This document shows positions 9,027-18,026 of a stretch of DNA of 64,000 nt, one piece after another (position 1 is the first letter of the stretch; each line of letters begins with the position of its first letter). The notes under the pieces were generated by a model. The model saw only the letters and a program-made list of their open reading frames with translations. It did not search any database and was not told the DNA's origin. The DNA comes from Arthrobacter sp. ISL-28 (lineage in GTDB: Bacteria > Actinomycetota > Actinomycetes > Actinomycetales > Micrococcaceae), in contig NZ_JAGGPJ010000005.1 in assembly GCF_018613875.1 (NCBI RefSeq), positions 124,001 through 188,000 on the forward strand, given 5' to 3'. The translations under genes were made by a program, and so were the position numbers.

Positions 9027-10880
9027 GTGTCTCCCATGGCCCGCACCGCCCCGGTGCCCGCCGCGACAGATCCGGCCATCATTCGGAATTTCTGCATCAT
9101 CGCGCACATTGACCACGGTAAATCCACCTTGGCCGACCGCATGCTGCAGTACACCGGCGTCGTGCAGTCCCGCGACATGAAGGCGCAGTATCTGGACCGC
9201 ATGGATATCGAGCGAGAGCGCGGCATCACCATCAAGTCTCAGGCCGTGCGGATGCCTTGGGAGCTCGATGGCGTGAGTTACGCCCTGAACATGATCGACA
9301 CCCCGGGCCACGTTGACTTCACCTATGAGGTGTCCCGGTCCTTGGCGGCCTGCGAAGGCGCAGTGCTCCTAGTGGACGCAGCCCAGGGCATCGAAGCCCA
9401 GACCCTGGCCAACCTGTACCTGGCCATGGAAAACGATCTGACCATCATCCCGGTCCTGAACAAGATCGACCTCCCGGCCGCGCAGCCGGAGAAGTACGCC
9501 GCCGAACTGGCCAGCCTGATCGGCGGCGACCCGGAGGACGTGCTGCTGGTCTCCGGCAAAACCGGCGTCGGCGTCGAGGCGCTGCTGGACAAGATCGTCC
9601 GTGACCTGCCCGCTCCCGTGGGTGACCCGGACGCGCCGGCCCGTGCCATGATTTTCGACTCCGTCTATGACACCTACCGTGGCGTGGTCACCTACGTTCG
9701 TGTGGTGGACGGCATGCTGCACCCGCGTGAGCGTATCCAGATGATGTCCACCAAGGCCAGCCACGAGCTCCTGGAAATTGGGGTCAGTTCCCCGGAGCCG
9801 ACGCCCTCGAAAGGCCTCGGTGTCGGCGAGGTAGGCTACCTCATCACCGGCGTGAAGGACGTCCGCCAGTCGAAAGTGGGCGATACGGTCACCAATCTCG
9901 CCAAACCCGCCGCGGAATCGCTGAGCGGCTATGCGGATCCCAAGCCGATGGTGTTCTCAGGCCTCTACCCTCTGGACGGCACCGACTACCCTGTGCTGCG
10001 CGATGCGCTGGACAAGCTCAAGCTGAACGACGCAGCGCTGATCTATGAACCGGAAACCTCTGCAGCCCTCGGCTTCGGCTTCCGCGTGGGCTTCCTTGGC
10101 CTCCTGCACCTGGAGATCGTCCGCGAGCGCCTCGAACGCGAATTCAACCTGGACCTGATCTCCACGGCGCCCAACGTGGTCTACGAGGTCACGCTCGAGG
10201 ACAAGAATGTGGTCACCGTGACGAACCCCAGCGAGTTCCCCTCAGGGAAGATCAATGAGGTTCGCGAACCCATGGTGGCCGCGACAATCCTTGCCCCCAA
10301 CGAGTTCGTCGGCGCCATCATGGAGCTGTGCCAGGGCCGCCGCGGCGTCATGCGCGGCATGGACTACCTGTCCGAAGACCGGGTTGAGCTGCGGTACTGG
10401 ATGCCGTTGGCCGAGATCGTGTTCGACTTCTTCGACCTGCTCAAGTCCAAGACCCGCGGCTATGCCTCCCTCGACTGGAAGGCCGATGGCGAACAGGTCG
10501 CCGATCTCGTCAAGGTGGACATCCTGCTGCAGGGCGAGCAGGTGGACGCATTCAGCGCCATTACCCACAAAGACAAGGCCTACGCCTACGGCGTGATGAT
10601 GACAGGCAAACTGCGCGAGCTTATCCCGCGCCAGCAGTTCGAGGTTCCCATCCAGGCCGCCATCGGTTCGCGGATCATCGCCCGTGAATCAATCCGCGCC
10701 ATCCGCAAGGATGTCCTGGCCAAGTGCTACGGCGGTGACATCACCCGAAAGCGCAAACTGCTGGAGAAGCAGAAGGAAGGCAAGAAGCGCATGAAGATGG
10801 TGGGCCGCGTGGAAGTGCCGCAGGAAGCCTTCATCGCCGCCCTCACCACGGACGAATCCAAGGACAAGGCCAAGAAGTAG
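9027..10880 (+). CDS. lepA: Elongation factor 4 (back-translocating GTPase LepA)
   Basis: 617 residues. GTPase motifs: G1 AHIDHGKST (26-34), G2 region '[11 protein letters not shown]', G3 DTPGH (91-95), G4 NKID (145-148). The LepA C-terminal domain follows, with '[37 protein letters not shown]' and the C-terminal '[16 protein letters not shown]'. It acts on stalled or mis-translocated ribosomes. GTG at 9027 is used here; ATG at 9036 is an alternative. It is divergent from the PemK-like gene and is followed 36 bp later by hemW, so lepA-hemW probably form an operon. Confidence 0.97.
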   Translation: MSPMARTAPVPAATDPAIIRNFCIIAHIDHGKSTLADRMLQYTGVVQSRDMKAQYLDRMDIERERGITIKSQAVRMPWELDGVSYALNMIDTPGHVDFTYEVSRSLAACEGAVLLVDAAQGIEAQTLANLYLAMENDLTIIPVLNKIDLPAAQPEKYAAELASLIGGDPEDVLLVSGKTGVGVEALLDKIVRDLPAPVGDPDAPARAMIFDSVYDTYRGVVTYVRVVDGMLHPRERIQMMSTKASHELLEIGVSSPEPTPSKGLGVGEVGYLITGVKDVRQSKVGDTVTNLAKPAAESLSGYADPKPMVFSGLYPLDGTDYPVLRDALDKLKLNDAALIYEPETSAALGFGFRVGFLGLLHLEIVRERLEREFNLDLISTAPNVVYEVTLEDKNVVTVTNPSEFPSGKINEVREPMVAATILAPNEFVGAIMELCQGRRGVMRGMDYLSEDRVELRYWMPLAEIVFDFFDLLKSKTRGYASLDWKADGEQVADLVKVDILLQGEQVDAFSAITHKDKAYAYGVMMTGKLRELIPRQQFEVPIQAAIGSRIIARESIRAIRKDVLAKCYGGDITRKRKLLEKQKEGKKRMKMVGRVEVPQEAFIAALTTDESKDKAKK

Positions 10881-10916
10881 TGATGACCGTGGCCGAAACC
10901 ACCGGAGGCCGCACAC

Positions 10917-12146
10917 ATGCCTAGCGTTCTGCCCTTAGGGGATCCCGCACCGTCGGACGGCCTGCTGCCGCCGCAGGCGCTGGACGGTGCGGCGGACCGG
11001 GCCTTTGGACTCTACGTGCACATCCCGTTCTGCGCGGTTCGCTGCGGCTACTGCGACTTCAATACGTACACTGCCACGGAGCTCGGCGGCGGCGCGTCCC
11101 AGGATGCATATGCCTCCACGGCCATTTCCGAAGTGGAGTTCGCCGCGGGCGTCCTGGAGCAGTCCGGCCTTCCCGCCAGGAAGCTCCGGACGGTGTTCTT
11201 TGGCGGCGGCACACCCACCCTGCTGCCCGCAGAGGATCTGGCCCGTATTCTCCGCGCTGCCACCGATCAGTGGGGCATCGAACCCGGCGCCGAAGTGACC
11301 ACGGAAGCCAATCCGGATTCCGTCACGCCCGAGTCGCTGCAGCTCCTGGCCGATGCCGGCTTTACGAGGGTTTCCTTTGGCATGCAGTCTGCTGTGCCGC
11401 ATGTCCTGAAGGTCCTCGACCGGACGCATACGCCCAGCCGTGTGCCCCTGGTGGTGCAGTGGGCCCGGGATGCCGGGCTGGACGTCAGCCTCGACCTGAT
11501 TTACGGCACGCCGGGCGAATCGCTCGAGGACTGGCGCTTTTCGCTCGAAACGGCGCTTTCCTACAGCCCGGACCACATCAGCGCCTACGCGCTGATAGTA
11601 GAGGATGGCACCAAGCTTGCGGCGCAGATCCGCAGGGGTGAAGTACCGGGAATCGACGACGACGACCACGCCGCCAAGTATGAGCTCGCCGATCAGATGA
11701 TTTCCGACGCCGGCCTCCACTGGTACGAGGTCAGCAACTGGTCCGCCACTGCCGATCAGGCCTGCCGGCACAACCTTGCCTACTGGCGCGGGGATGACTG
11801 GTGGGGGATCGGACCCGGCGCCCATTCGCATGTCGGCGGAGTGCGCTGGTGGAACGTCAAGCACCCCACCGCCTACGCGGGCCGGCTCGCCTCCGGTGTG
11901 TCGCCCGCTGCGGGGCGCGAAACCCTCGACGCCGAAACCCGCGGAGTGGAAAGAATCATGCTGGAGGCCCGGCTGGCTTCGGGACTAGCTGTCAGTTCGC
12001 TCTCGGCCTCCGGCAAGCATGCAGTGGCCGGACTCATTGCCGACGGCCTCGTGGCACCTGCCGATGCTTTCCGCGGAAGGCTGGTCCTGACACTCAAGGG
12101 GCGGCTGCTGGCGGACGCCGTCGTGCGGCGGATCCTGCCGGACTAA
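10917..12146 (+). CDS. hemW: HemW-type radical SAM heme chaperone (formerly annotated coproporphyrinogen III oxidase-like)
   Basis: 409 residues. The radical SAM cluster motif CxxxCxxC is at C39, C43 and C46 ('CAVRCGYCDF'), followed by 'FFGGGTPTLL' (94-103) and 'TTEANPDSVT'. The C-terminal HemN-like domain has 'WGIGPGAHSHVGGVRWWNVKHPTAY'. HemW proteins lack the extra Cys of true HemN and are thought to bind and deliver heme; the CxxxCxxC here is followed by F rather than C, which fits HemW. Downstream of lepA, as in many Gram-positive bacteria. Terminator follows at 12190. Confidence 0.93.
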   Translation: MPSVLPLGDPAPSDGLLPPQALDGAADRAFGLYVHIPFCAVRCGYCDFNTYTATELGGGASQDAYASTAISEVEFAAGVLEQSGLPARKLRTVFFGGGTPTLLPAEDLARILRAATDQWGIEPGAEVTTEANPDSVTPESLQLLADAGFTRVSFGMQSAVPHVLKVLDRTHTPSRVPLVVQWARDAGLDVSLDLIYGTPGESLEDWRFSLETALSYSPDHISAYALIVEDGTKLAAQIRRGEVPGIDDDDHAAKYELADQMISDAGLHWYEVSNWSATADQACRHNLAYWRGDDWWGIGPGAHSHVGGVRWWNVKHPTAYAGRLASGVSPAAGRETLDAETRGVERIMLEARLASGLAVSSLSASGKHAVAGLIADGLVAPADAFRGRLVLTLKGRLLADAVVRRILPD

Positions 12147-12189
12147 CCTCCGGGTCCGGGCCCGCAAAACTGAATACGGCTTAACCAAC

Positions 12190-12223
12190 AGCGGCCCCAG
12201 ACCCGAACAGGTCTGGGGCCGCT
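12190..12223. terminator. Intrinsic terminator after hemW, probably bidirectional
   Basis: Long perfect inverted repeat (AGCGGCCCCAGACC / GGTCTGGGGCCGCT) with a 6-nt loop, between the convergent genes hemW and the DUF4870 gene. Confidence 0.85.
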
Positions 12224-12230
12224 TGGGCCG

Positions 12231-12650
12231 TTACTTGATCCAGCGCAGGTTGTACGCGTAGCGGTGCGGCTGGCCACGGTTGACGTGGATGCCGGCGGAC
12301 ACGGCGAAGCAGGTCAGGGCAATCCAGATCAGGGTGGCGAGTACGGCGAACAGGTTGCCTATCACGGGGAGCAGCACCAGCACGTTGGCGAGGACAGCCG
12401 CGATGGTGGGTGGCAGCGTGAAGTTCAGGGCTTCCTTGGATTCCTGGGCCGTGAAGGGCCCCCGGTCGCGGAAGATCAGGTAGATCAGCAGTGCCGGCAC
12501 GCAGCCGAGGATCCCGCCGAAGTGGGCCAGCGTTGCCCACTGTCTGTCCTCGCTGGCGGTCAGTGGAAGCGCATTGGCAGGCACGCCATGGTACTGGGGC
12601 ACGTCAGGGCCGGACTGGGGATCCCTGCGGTCGCGAGCATCTTCTGCCAC
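12231..12650 (-). CDS. DUF4870 domain membrane protein
   Basis: 139 residues from a GTG at 12650, chosen because AAGGAAG lies about 6 nt upstream; longer in-frame starts exist. A short hydrophilic N-terminus is followed by 'TASEDRQWATLAHFGGILGCVPALLIYLIF' and 'RDRGPFTAQESKEALNF', then two further membrane stretches ('IAAVLANVLVLLPVIGNLFAVLATLIWIALTCFAV'). The 'W..L.H..G......P.....' start and 'F...Q..EALNF' are the hallmark of DUF4870 proteins. Three to four membrane helices are predicted. Function unknown; often found as stand-alone small membrane proteins in Micrococcaceae. Confidence 0.85.
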   Translation of the reverse strand: MAEDARDRRDPQSGPDVPQYHGVPANALPLTASEDRQWATLAHFGGILGCVPALLIYLIFRDRGPFTAQESKEALNFTLPPTIAAVLANVLVLLPVIGNLFAVLATLIWIALTCFAVSAGIHVNRGQPHRYAYNLRWIK

Positions 12651-12813
12651 GGTTTTCTTCCTTAAACATGCGTTGGTGCGATATTGCCGGTGGTTCATGT
12701 TCGCGCCGGCCGGTGGCGCCGGACGGCGGGAGCGCGCAAGGCGCCCTTCCAAGAATACTGGGTCGGGCCCGGAATGGACGACGCGCTGCCGGCCCCGCGA
12801 CACCGCAGTTCTC

Positions 12814-13332
12814 TTAGGGTCCACCCTGTATCCCGGGGTTCAAGCCCTTGGCGTAGGCCGCCTGCCCCACATGCTGGAGGCAATCGGCAATTGTGCTGAC
12901 CAGCCGCACCCCAAGAGTGACGGGCGGGTCCCAGCCGTAGTCGACGACCCGGTCGAAGTCCTCGTCGCCGAGAGTTCTGAGAAACTCCGCAGTCTGCCGG
13001 TGAACGGCATCGTAGTATGCGAGCAACAGCTCCGGCGTGGCCCGCACTGCGTCGACCTGGCCAGTCGAATGGCCGTAGCCCGTGTCGCCTTCGGGCAGCG
13101 GCAGGTCGAAGCGGCCGGCAAATTCCTGCGAAGTCCAGACCTGCTCCAGGCCAGCGGCGGAGGCGACCTGCGCGTCCTCTATCCGGCTGAGGTGCCAGAT
13201 CAACCAGGCAATAGAGTTCCCGTTGCCTGCCGGACGGCGGATCAGGGACGCGTCGTCGATCCCATCCAGGGTGGCGGACACGGCCTCGTGGATCCGGACG
13301 AAAGCGTCCACCAGCAGATCGTTGGATTTCAT
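12814..13332 (-). CDS. DinB-family (mycothiol-dependent type) protein
   Basis: 172 residues. A four-helix DinB-like protein with 'GNSIAWLIWHLSRIEDAQV' (metal-ligand His in helix 2), 'LLLAYYDAVHRQTAEFL' and a third His in 'TIADCLQHVGQAAY', the pattern of the metal-binding triad. In Actinobacteria these proteins are related to mycothiol-dependent maleylpyruvate isomerases and bacillithiol transferases, often of unknown substrate. ATG start at 13332. It lies 9 bp after the DUF309 gene on the same strand, so the two are likely co-transcribed. Confidence 0.88.
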   Translation of the reverse strand: MKSNDLLVDAFVRIHEAVSATLDGIDDASLIRRPAGNGNSIAWLIWHLSRIEDAQVASAAGLEQVWTSQEFAGRFDLPLPEGDTGYGHSTGQVDAVRATPELLLAYYDAVHRQTAEFLRTLGDEDFDRVVDYGWDPPVTLGVRLVSTIADCLQHVGQAAYAKGLNPGIQGGP

Positions 13333-13341
13333 CGCGTCACC

Positions 13342-13788
13342 TTAGTGTTCGCCGGCCGGGCGGCCAGTGCGCATCCGGTCACGTGCGCAGCGCACAACCG
13401 CGGACAGATCGAGCCCATAGGTTGGTCCTGCGCCGGAACTGTACTCCTCGAGTCGGGCCGCACCGCGCTCGACGAGCCGGAGCGCGCCAACGCTGTTCCC
13501 CCGCGCGGCATGCGTGAGCCCGACGCAGATCTGGGCGAGACCCTGCCAAAGGTTGCGTTCTTCTGCCGGCCCGGCTTTCCAGCGCGCCTCAAGTACTTCA
13601 TGGGCCGCGAAGGGCCGGCCGGCCTCCACCAGGCTTCGGGCCGAAACCAACGTCTGCTCTGGAGGCAGCGGCTCCTCCGAGACCGGCTCGACGCCAGCAC
13701 TTCCGTACGGCAGCGGCCGCCCCAGCGCGTCGCGGGGCCGGGCCTGCCGCGGGCGCCGGAAGGCATCCCGATCCCTGTCGCCGGTCAT
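13342..13788 (-). CDS. DUF309 domain protein
   Basis: 148 residues from ATG 13788, preceded by AGGACGGGG; a longer in-frame start at 13854 exists. The core 'LVEAGRPFAAHEVLEARWKAGPAEERNLWQGLAQICVGLTHAARGN' is the DUF309 signature (FxAHEVLE..W, R..WQGL.Q), an all-helical domain with conserved His, Glu and Trp. The N-terminus (~40 residues) is basic and probably flexible. Biochemical role unknown. It shares a strand and likely transcript with the DinB gene. Confidence 0.87.
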   Translation of the reverse strand: MTGDRDRDAFRRPRQARPRDALGRPLPYGSAGVEPVSEEPLPPEQTLVSARSLVEAGRPFAAHEVLEARWKAGPAEERNLWQGLAQICVGLTHAARGNSVGALRLVERGAARLEEYSSGAGPTYGLDLSAVVRCARDRMRTGRPAGEH

Positions 13789-13914
13789 CGCCGTCCCCGT
13801 CCTGAGCGTCCCTGGAGCCTGCCCGCCTTCATACACGCCATGCCGTTCATACACCCCATGCTAAGACCCACTCTTTGGGAAGGTCTCGCCATGTTTGTTG
13901 ATCCATGGAACCTA

Positions 13915-13970
13915 CAGTGTCAGCTACGGCGCAGTGTCAGCTACGGCGCAGTGTCAGCTACGGCGCAGTG
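13915..13970. repeat. 17-bp tandem triplication over the 3' end of the DUF3097 gene
   Basis: Three perfect head-to-tail copies of a 17-bp unit (CAGTGTCAGCTACGGCG) at 13915-13931, 13932-13948 and 13949-13965, plus a partial copy CAGTG to 13970. The innermost copy carries the DUF3097 stop codon (TAG on the minus strand, 13958-13960); the outer copies repeat that sequence downstream of the stop, so the protein is not altered. Confidence 0.95.
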
Positions 13971-14812
13971 AGGAAGTCGATGACCTCTTCCACCCGGCCC
14001 AGCAGCGCAGGCTCCAGGTCGGCGTACGTCCGCACCGCACCGAGGAGCTTTTGCCAGCCGAGGCCGACGTCTTCCTTGGTGGAATGCGGCCAGCCGAATG
14101 CAGCAAGGATCCCGGTCTTCCAGTCCGTGCCCCGGGGCACCACCGGCCACTGTGGAATGCCGAGGACGGACGGCCTGATGGCCTGCCAGACATCCACGTA
14201 GGGGTGGCCAACAATAAGCACGTTCCCCGCGGCGCCGGGCGAGGCCATCACGGCGTCCGCAATCCGGGATTCCTTGGAGTCCGGAACGAGGTGGTCCACG
14301 AGCACTCCCAGCCTGCGGCCGGGTCCCGGGCGGAATGTGGCAACAGCGGCGGCCAGATCGTCAATGCCGTGAAGGGGCTCGACGACGATGCCCTCCACCC
14401 GGAGGTCGTCGCCCCAGACTTTTTCCACGAGTTCGGCGTCGTGCTTGCCCTCCACCCAGATCCGGCTGGCCTTGGCGACCTGGGCGCGCTGGCCCTCCAC
14501 CCGGACGGAGCCCGACGCGGTGCGGGCTGCCGTGCCGGAACCTGGCCGCTTGGCCGACGGTGCCGGCGGCATCAGCCGGATGGGCTGGCCCTCCAGGAGG
14601 AAACCGAATCCAAGCTTGAATGAGCGTGACTTGCCGCGGCGGTCCTCGAGCGCCACGACGTGCATCCCGCCGGACTTCTCCACGCGTGTCACCGCTCCCA
14701 CCCAGCCGGATTGGACGTCCTCCAGCACCATGCCGCGCTCCACCGGTACCTCTGGCAAATCATTCTTGGCCGGCGCTGCAATGTCCCGCGGGCCCCAGGT
14801 CTGGTACTGCAT
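13958..14812 (-). CDS. DUF3097 domain protein
   Basis: 284 residues, full length for this actinobacterial family. N-terminal beta-rich part ('DLPEVPVERGMVLEDVQSGWVGAVTRVEKSGGMHVVALEDRRGKSRSF'), then a domain with 'SRIWVEGKHDAELVEKVWGDDLRVEGIVVEPLHGIDDL' and 'RRLGVLVDHLVPDSKESRIADAV'. The spaced acidic residues in EGKHDAELVEK and in VDHLVPDSKE resemble a TOPRIM-like fold, which is an inference. Function unknown. ATG start at 14812. The stop codon lies inside a 17-bp triplication. Confidence 0.9.
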   Translation of the reverse strand: MQYQTWGPRDIAAPAKNDLPEVPVERGMVLEDVQSGWVGAVTRVEKSGGMHVVALEDRRGKSRSFKLGFGFLLEGQPIRLMPPAPSAKRPGSGTAARTASGSVRVEGQRAQVAKASRIWVEGKHDAELVEKVWGDDLRVEGIVVEPLHGIDDLAAAVATFRPGPGRRLGVLVDHLVPDSKESRIADAVMASPGAAGNVLIVGHPYVDVWQAIRPSVLGIPQWPVVPRGTDWKTGILAAFGWPHSTKEDVGLGWQKLLGAVRTYADLEPALLGRVEEVIDFLTAP

Positions 14813-14939
14813 AGTTCACACCGCTTTGCACTAGGAAGCTGCCGCCACGGCCTTGAACCGGCCTCCGGGCGGAATCGGGCCCGGAATTTCGCCCGGAGCG
14901 GTACCAATGCTAACAACGGGCCGTCTCATATTAGACTTG

Positions 14940-14966
14940 TTAGCACTTAGGCATGTCGAGTGCTAA
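14940..14966 (+). promoter_or_regulatory. CIRCE operator upstream of hrcA
   Basis: TTAGCACTT, 9-nt spacer, GAGTGCTAA. This matches the CIRCE consensus (TTAGCACTC-N9-GAGTGCTAA) in 17 of 18 arm bases. It lies 59 bp before the hrcA start and should bind HrcA, giving autoregulated heat-shock control of hrcA-dnaJ. Confidence 0.93.
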
Positions 14967-15025
14967 GCGATGGGTTGTCGGGCCCGCGCTGCCCCTGCCC
15001 AATATCGGTCGATCGGAGGTGGACT

Positions 15026-16039
15026 ATGAGCGAACCACGCAAGCTCGAGGTGCTGCGCGCCATCGTCGAGGACTATGTCCATTCCCGGGAGCCCGTGGGA
15101 TCCAAGGCACTCGTCGAGCGCCACCACCTTGGGGTTTCCAGCGCCACCATCCGCAACGACATGGCTGCTCTGGAAGACGAGGGCCTGATCACCGCCCCGC
15201 ACACCAGTGCCGGCAGGATTCCCACGGACAAGGGCTACCGGCTTTTCGTGGACCAGATCTCGGCCGTCAAGCCCCTCTCCCAGGCGGAGCGCCGGGCCAT
15301 CCAGTCCCTGCTGGAGGGAGTCGACGATCTCGACGACGTCCTTGACCGTACGGTCAGGCTCCTTGCGCAGCTGACCAACCAGGTCGCCGTCGTGCAGTAC
15401 CCGCACCTGAGCCGCGCCGTGGTCCGCCATATTGAGTTTGTCCAAATGGCGCCCCGCAAAGTCCTCATCGTGCTGATCGCCGATTCCGGTAAGGTCGAGC
15501 AGCGTGTCATCGACGTCGGCCAGGAACTCAGCGACGACACCCTGACTGCCTTGCGGACCAGGTTCTTGGCCGGGGTCGCAGGCACGGCGCTGACCATGCT
15601 GCCCCAGCACCTGACTGCCGTCGTGGCCGGCTGCGCTCCCGCAGAGCGTCCGGCCGCCATCGCCCTGAGCAGGGCCCTCGAGGGACTCGCCCACAGCACC
15701 AGGGAAGACCGCATGGTCATGGCCGGCACCGCGAACCTGGCCCGGTCCAACGTGGACTTCCCGCTCAGCATCGGCCCCGTCCTCGAGGCCCTGGAGGAGC
15801 AAGTGGTCATGCTGCGCCTCCTCAGCGAGATGGCACAGGATCCCCGCGGTGTTGCCGTGAGCATCGGCCGCGAGAACCCCTACGACGGACTGGCTGAGGC
15901 GTCCGTGGTAGCTACCGGCTACGGACCGGACTCCACCGCTAAAATCGGCATCCTCGGACCCACCCGCATGGACTACCCCACCACGATGGCCGCCGTCCGT
16001 GCGGTGGCCCGCTACCTTTCGAGGATTCTTGGCCCGTAA
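15026..16039 (+). CDS. hrcA: Heat-inducible transcriptional repressor HrcA
   Basis: 337 residues from ATG 15026, preceded by CGGAGG; an upstream in-frame start at 14960 lies inside CIRCE and is rejected. The N-terminal winged helix has 'LEVLRAIVEDYVHSREPVGSKALVE' and 'GVSSATIRNDMAALEDEGLI..PHTSAGRIPTDKGYR', the HrcA signature. The C-terminal GAF-like dimer domain ends 'GILGPTRMDYPTTMAAVRAVARYLSRIL'. HrcA represses chaperone genes through CIRCE and is maintained in active form by GroEL. Followed by dnaJ 59 bp later, a standard actinobacterial pair. Confidence 0.97.
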   Translation: MSEPRKLEVLRAIVEDYVHSREPVGSKALVERHHLGVSSATIRNDMAALEDEGLITAPHTSAGRIPTDKGYRLFVDQISAVKPLSQAERRAIQSLLEGVDDLDDVLDRTVRLLAQLTNQVAVVQYPHLSRAVVRHIEFVQMAPRKVLIVLIADSGKVEQRVIDVGQELSDDTLTALRTRFLAGVAGTALTMLPQHLTAVVAGCAPAERPAAIALSRALEGLAHSTREDRMVMAGTANLARSNVDFPLSIGPVLEALEEQVVMLRLLSEMAQDPRGVAVSIGRENPYDGLAEASVVATGYGPDSTAKIGILGPTRMDYPTTMAAVRAVARYLSRILGP

Positions 16040-16098
16040 CCCCCACAGTCCAGTGAATCCCGCACCCCAGGCAAGATAACCAGGAAGAGATACGAACT

Positions 16099-17226
16099 TT
16101 GAGCAGCCACTACGACGTTCTTGGAGTCTCACCGGAAGCCACCGGAGAAGAGATCAAAAAGGCCTACCGCAAGCTGGCCCGCACCCTGCACCCGGACGTC
16201 AATCCAGGGCCGGAGGCCTCTGACCGCTTCAAGGCCGTCACCCACGCCTACGAAGTGCTCTCGGACCCGCAGAAACGCCGGGTCTATGACACCACAGGCA
16301 ACGAGAACGGCACGGACAACGGCTTCGGCGGCGGCGGTTACGCCGGCCAGGGCTTCGCGTTCCAGGATATTTTTGACACCTTCTTCGGCGCCGGCGGGTC
16401 CGCTGGCCCCGCCTCACGCGTCCGCAGGGGTCAGGACGCCCTCATCAGCGTCCGGATCGACCTGCGCGACGCTGTTTTCGGCGCCAACAAGAAGCTGGAA
16501 GTCGACACCGCCGTAACCTGCCCCACCTGCGAGGGGTCATGCTGTCGCGCAGGCACCCATCCGGAACGCTGCGATATCTGTGGCGGCAGCGGCCAGGTCC
16601 AGCGGGCAGTGCGCTCCATCCTGGGACAGGTTATGACCTCCGCTCCGTGCGGCTCTTGCGAGGGCTTCGGAACGGTCATCAAGGATCCCTGCAACGAGTG
16701 CAACGGCCAGGGCCGCATCCGCAGCCGCAGGTCGCTGACCATCAAGGTTCCCGCAGGCGTGGCCACCGGCACCAGGATCCAGCTTTCCGGGCAGGGCGAA
16801 GCCGGCCCGGCCGGCGGCCCCTCCGGTGATCTCTATGTGGAAATCCGCGTCAACAACGATCCCACCTACGTCCGTGATGGCGACGACCTCCACGCCACCC
16901 TGAACATTCCCATGACGGCTGCGGCGCTCGGAACGGAACTGAGCCTGGACACCTTCGACGGAAAACAGGAGATCGACGTCAAGGCAGGTACCCAGTCCGG
17001 CGAGATCATCACTCTCCGGGGACTTGGCGTCACCCACCTTCGGGGCTACGGCCGCGGCGACCTCAAGGTGCACCTGCAGGTCGAGACACCGGCCAAGCTT
17101 GATCCCGCCCAGGAGGACCTGCTCCGGCAGCTGGCCAAGCTGCGCGGAGAGCAGTTCTCCGAGGGCAAGCTGGCCGCGAGCGGCGGGGTCTTCGCGAAGC
17201 TGCGGGACCGCCTCGGTAACCTGTAG
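16099..17226 (+). CDS. dnaJ: Chaperone protein DnaJ (DnaJ2 type)
   Basis: 375 residues with a TTG start at 16099, AGGAAGAGA upstream. J domain 1-66 with HPD at 31-33; Gly/Phe-rich linker; zinc-binding domain with four Cys pairs (CPTC, CDIC, CGSC, CNEC); C-terminal substrate-binding domains. The first zinc repeat reads CPTCEGSCCRAG where the family normally has CxxCxGxG, so an extra Cys pair replaces the glycine; the other three are normal. It stimulates DnaK ATPase activity. Located after hrcA and 3 bp before rsmE, so the three are probably one transcript under CIRCE control. Confidence 0.96.
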   Translation: MSSHYDVLGVSPEATGEEIKKAYRKLARTLHPDVNPGPEASDRFKAVTHAYEVLSDPQKRRVYDTTGNENGTDNGFGGGGYAGQGFAFQDIFDTFFGAGGSAGPASRVRRGQDALISVRIDLRDAVFGANKKLEVDTAVTCPTCEGSCCRAGTHPERCDICGGSGQVQRAVRSILGQVMTSAPCGSCEGFGTVIKDPCNECNGQGRIRSRRSLTIKVPAGVATGTRIQLSGQGEAGPAGGPSGDLYVEIRVNNDPTYVRDGDDLHATLNIPMTAAALGTELSLDTFDGKQEIDVKAGTQSGEIITLRGLGVTHLRGYGRGDLKVHLQVETPAKLDPAQEDLLRQLAKLRGEQFSEGKLAASGGVFAKLRDRLGNL

Positions 17227-17229
17227 CTT

Positions 17230-18000
17230 GTGAGCAACCCCGTATTTTTCACCCCCGCCGGAACGCTGGATGAGGCACGGCCCGGGGCGCTGTTCGTGCT
17301 TGACGGAGCCGAAGCGCGCCACGCCGTGACGGTCAAGCGGCTGGCGGTAGGGGAAGCGGTCGACATTGCCGACGGCGCCGGTCGTCGCCTGACAGGCACG
17401 GTGGCCCAGGTAGCGCCTGCGCAGCTGACCGTCGAGTGCTCTTCGGTGAGACTGGAGGACCGACCTGCTGTACGCCTGGTGCTCGTCCAGGCCCTCGCCA
17501 AGGGCGACCGCGATGAATTGGCGATCGAGACCTCCACCGAGCTCGGCATCGATGCGGTTATCCCCTGGCAGTCGGAGCGGTCGATTGTCCGTTGGAAGGG
17601 CGACCGCGCGGCAAAGGCCCACGCTAAGTGGCAGTCCGCAGTCTCCGCGGCTGCGAAGCAGGCCCGCCGGGCGTGGATCCCGGAGGTGCGTTCCGCCGTC
17701 GATACCCAGGGCCTGGCAGCGCAGGTGGCGGGCGCGGCTCTAGCGGTGATCCTCCACGAAGACGCCGTGAAACCCCTGCGGGGAATACTGGAAGCCTGGC
17801 GGGACGCCGGGCTCGCGGGTCCCAACCCCCGGGAGATCCTCCTGATCGTGGGGCCGGAGGGCGGGATCAGTCCCCGGGAGGTCACCAAATTGTGCAGCGC
17901 CGGCGCCGTGACGGCGCTCCTGGGACCGCACGTGCTGCGGTCGTCAACGGCCGGACCTGCAGCCGTCGTCATTGCGAGTGACGTCCTGGAACGCTGGTAA
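17230..18000 (+). CDS. rsmE: 16S rRNA (uracil(1498)-N(3))-methyltransferase
   Basis: 256 residues, a SPOUT-fold methyltransferase. The N-terminal PUA-like part contains 'DGAEARHAVTVKRLAVGEAVDIADGAG', and the knotted C-terminal part 'ILLIVGPEGGISPREV' and 'LGPHVLRSSTAGPAAV', the RsmE signature with GPEGG and the LG..(I/V)LR.(S/E)TA motif. It methylates U1498 in the decoding region of 16S rRNA. GTG start at 17230, directly after dnaJ, the conserved hrcA-dnaJ-rsmE order. Confidence 0.96.
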   Translation: MSNPVFFTPAGTLDEARPGALFVLDGAEARHAVTVKRLAVGEAVDIADGAGRRLTGTVAQVAPAQLTVECSSVRLEDRPAVRLVLVQALAKGDRDELAIETSTELGIDAVIPWQSERSIVRWKGDRAAKAHAKWQSAVSAAAKQARRAWIPEVRSAVDTQGLAAQVAGAALAVILHEDAVKPLRGILEAWRDAGLAGPNPREILLIVGPEGGISPREVTKLCSAGAVTALLGPHVLRSSTAGPAAVVIASDVLERW

Positions 18001-18026
18001 CTGGAGTCGGCTTCGAGCGGGGAAGG

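Noticed and set aside
13915..13970. Possible CRISPR or phage attachment repeat
   Set aside because: Units are contiguous 17-mers with no spacers and copy part of the neighbouring coding end, so simple tandem duplication explains them.
14960..15025. Longer N-terminus for HrcA
   Set aside because: That start falls inside CIRCE, and the ATG at 15026 has CGGAGG upstream and matches the family start.
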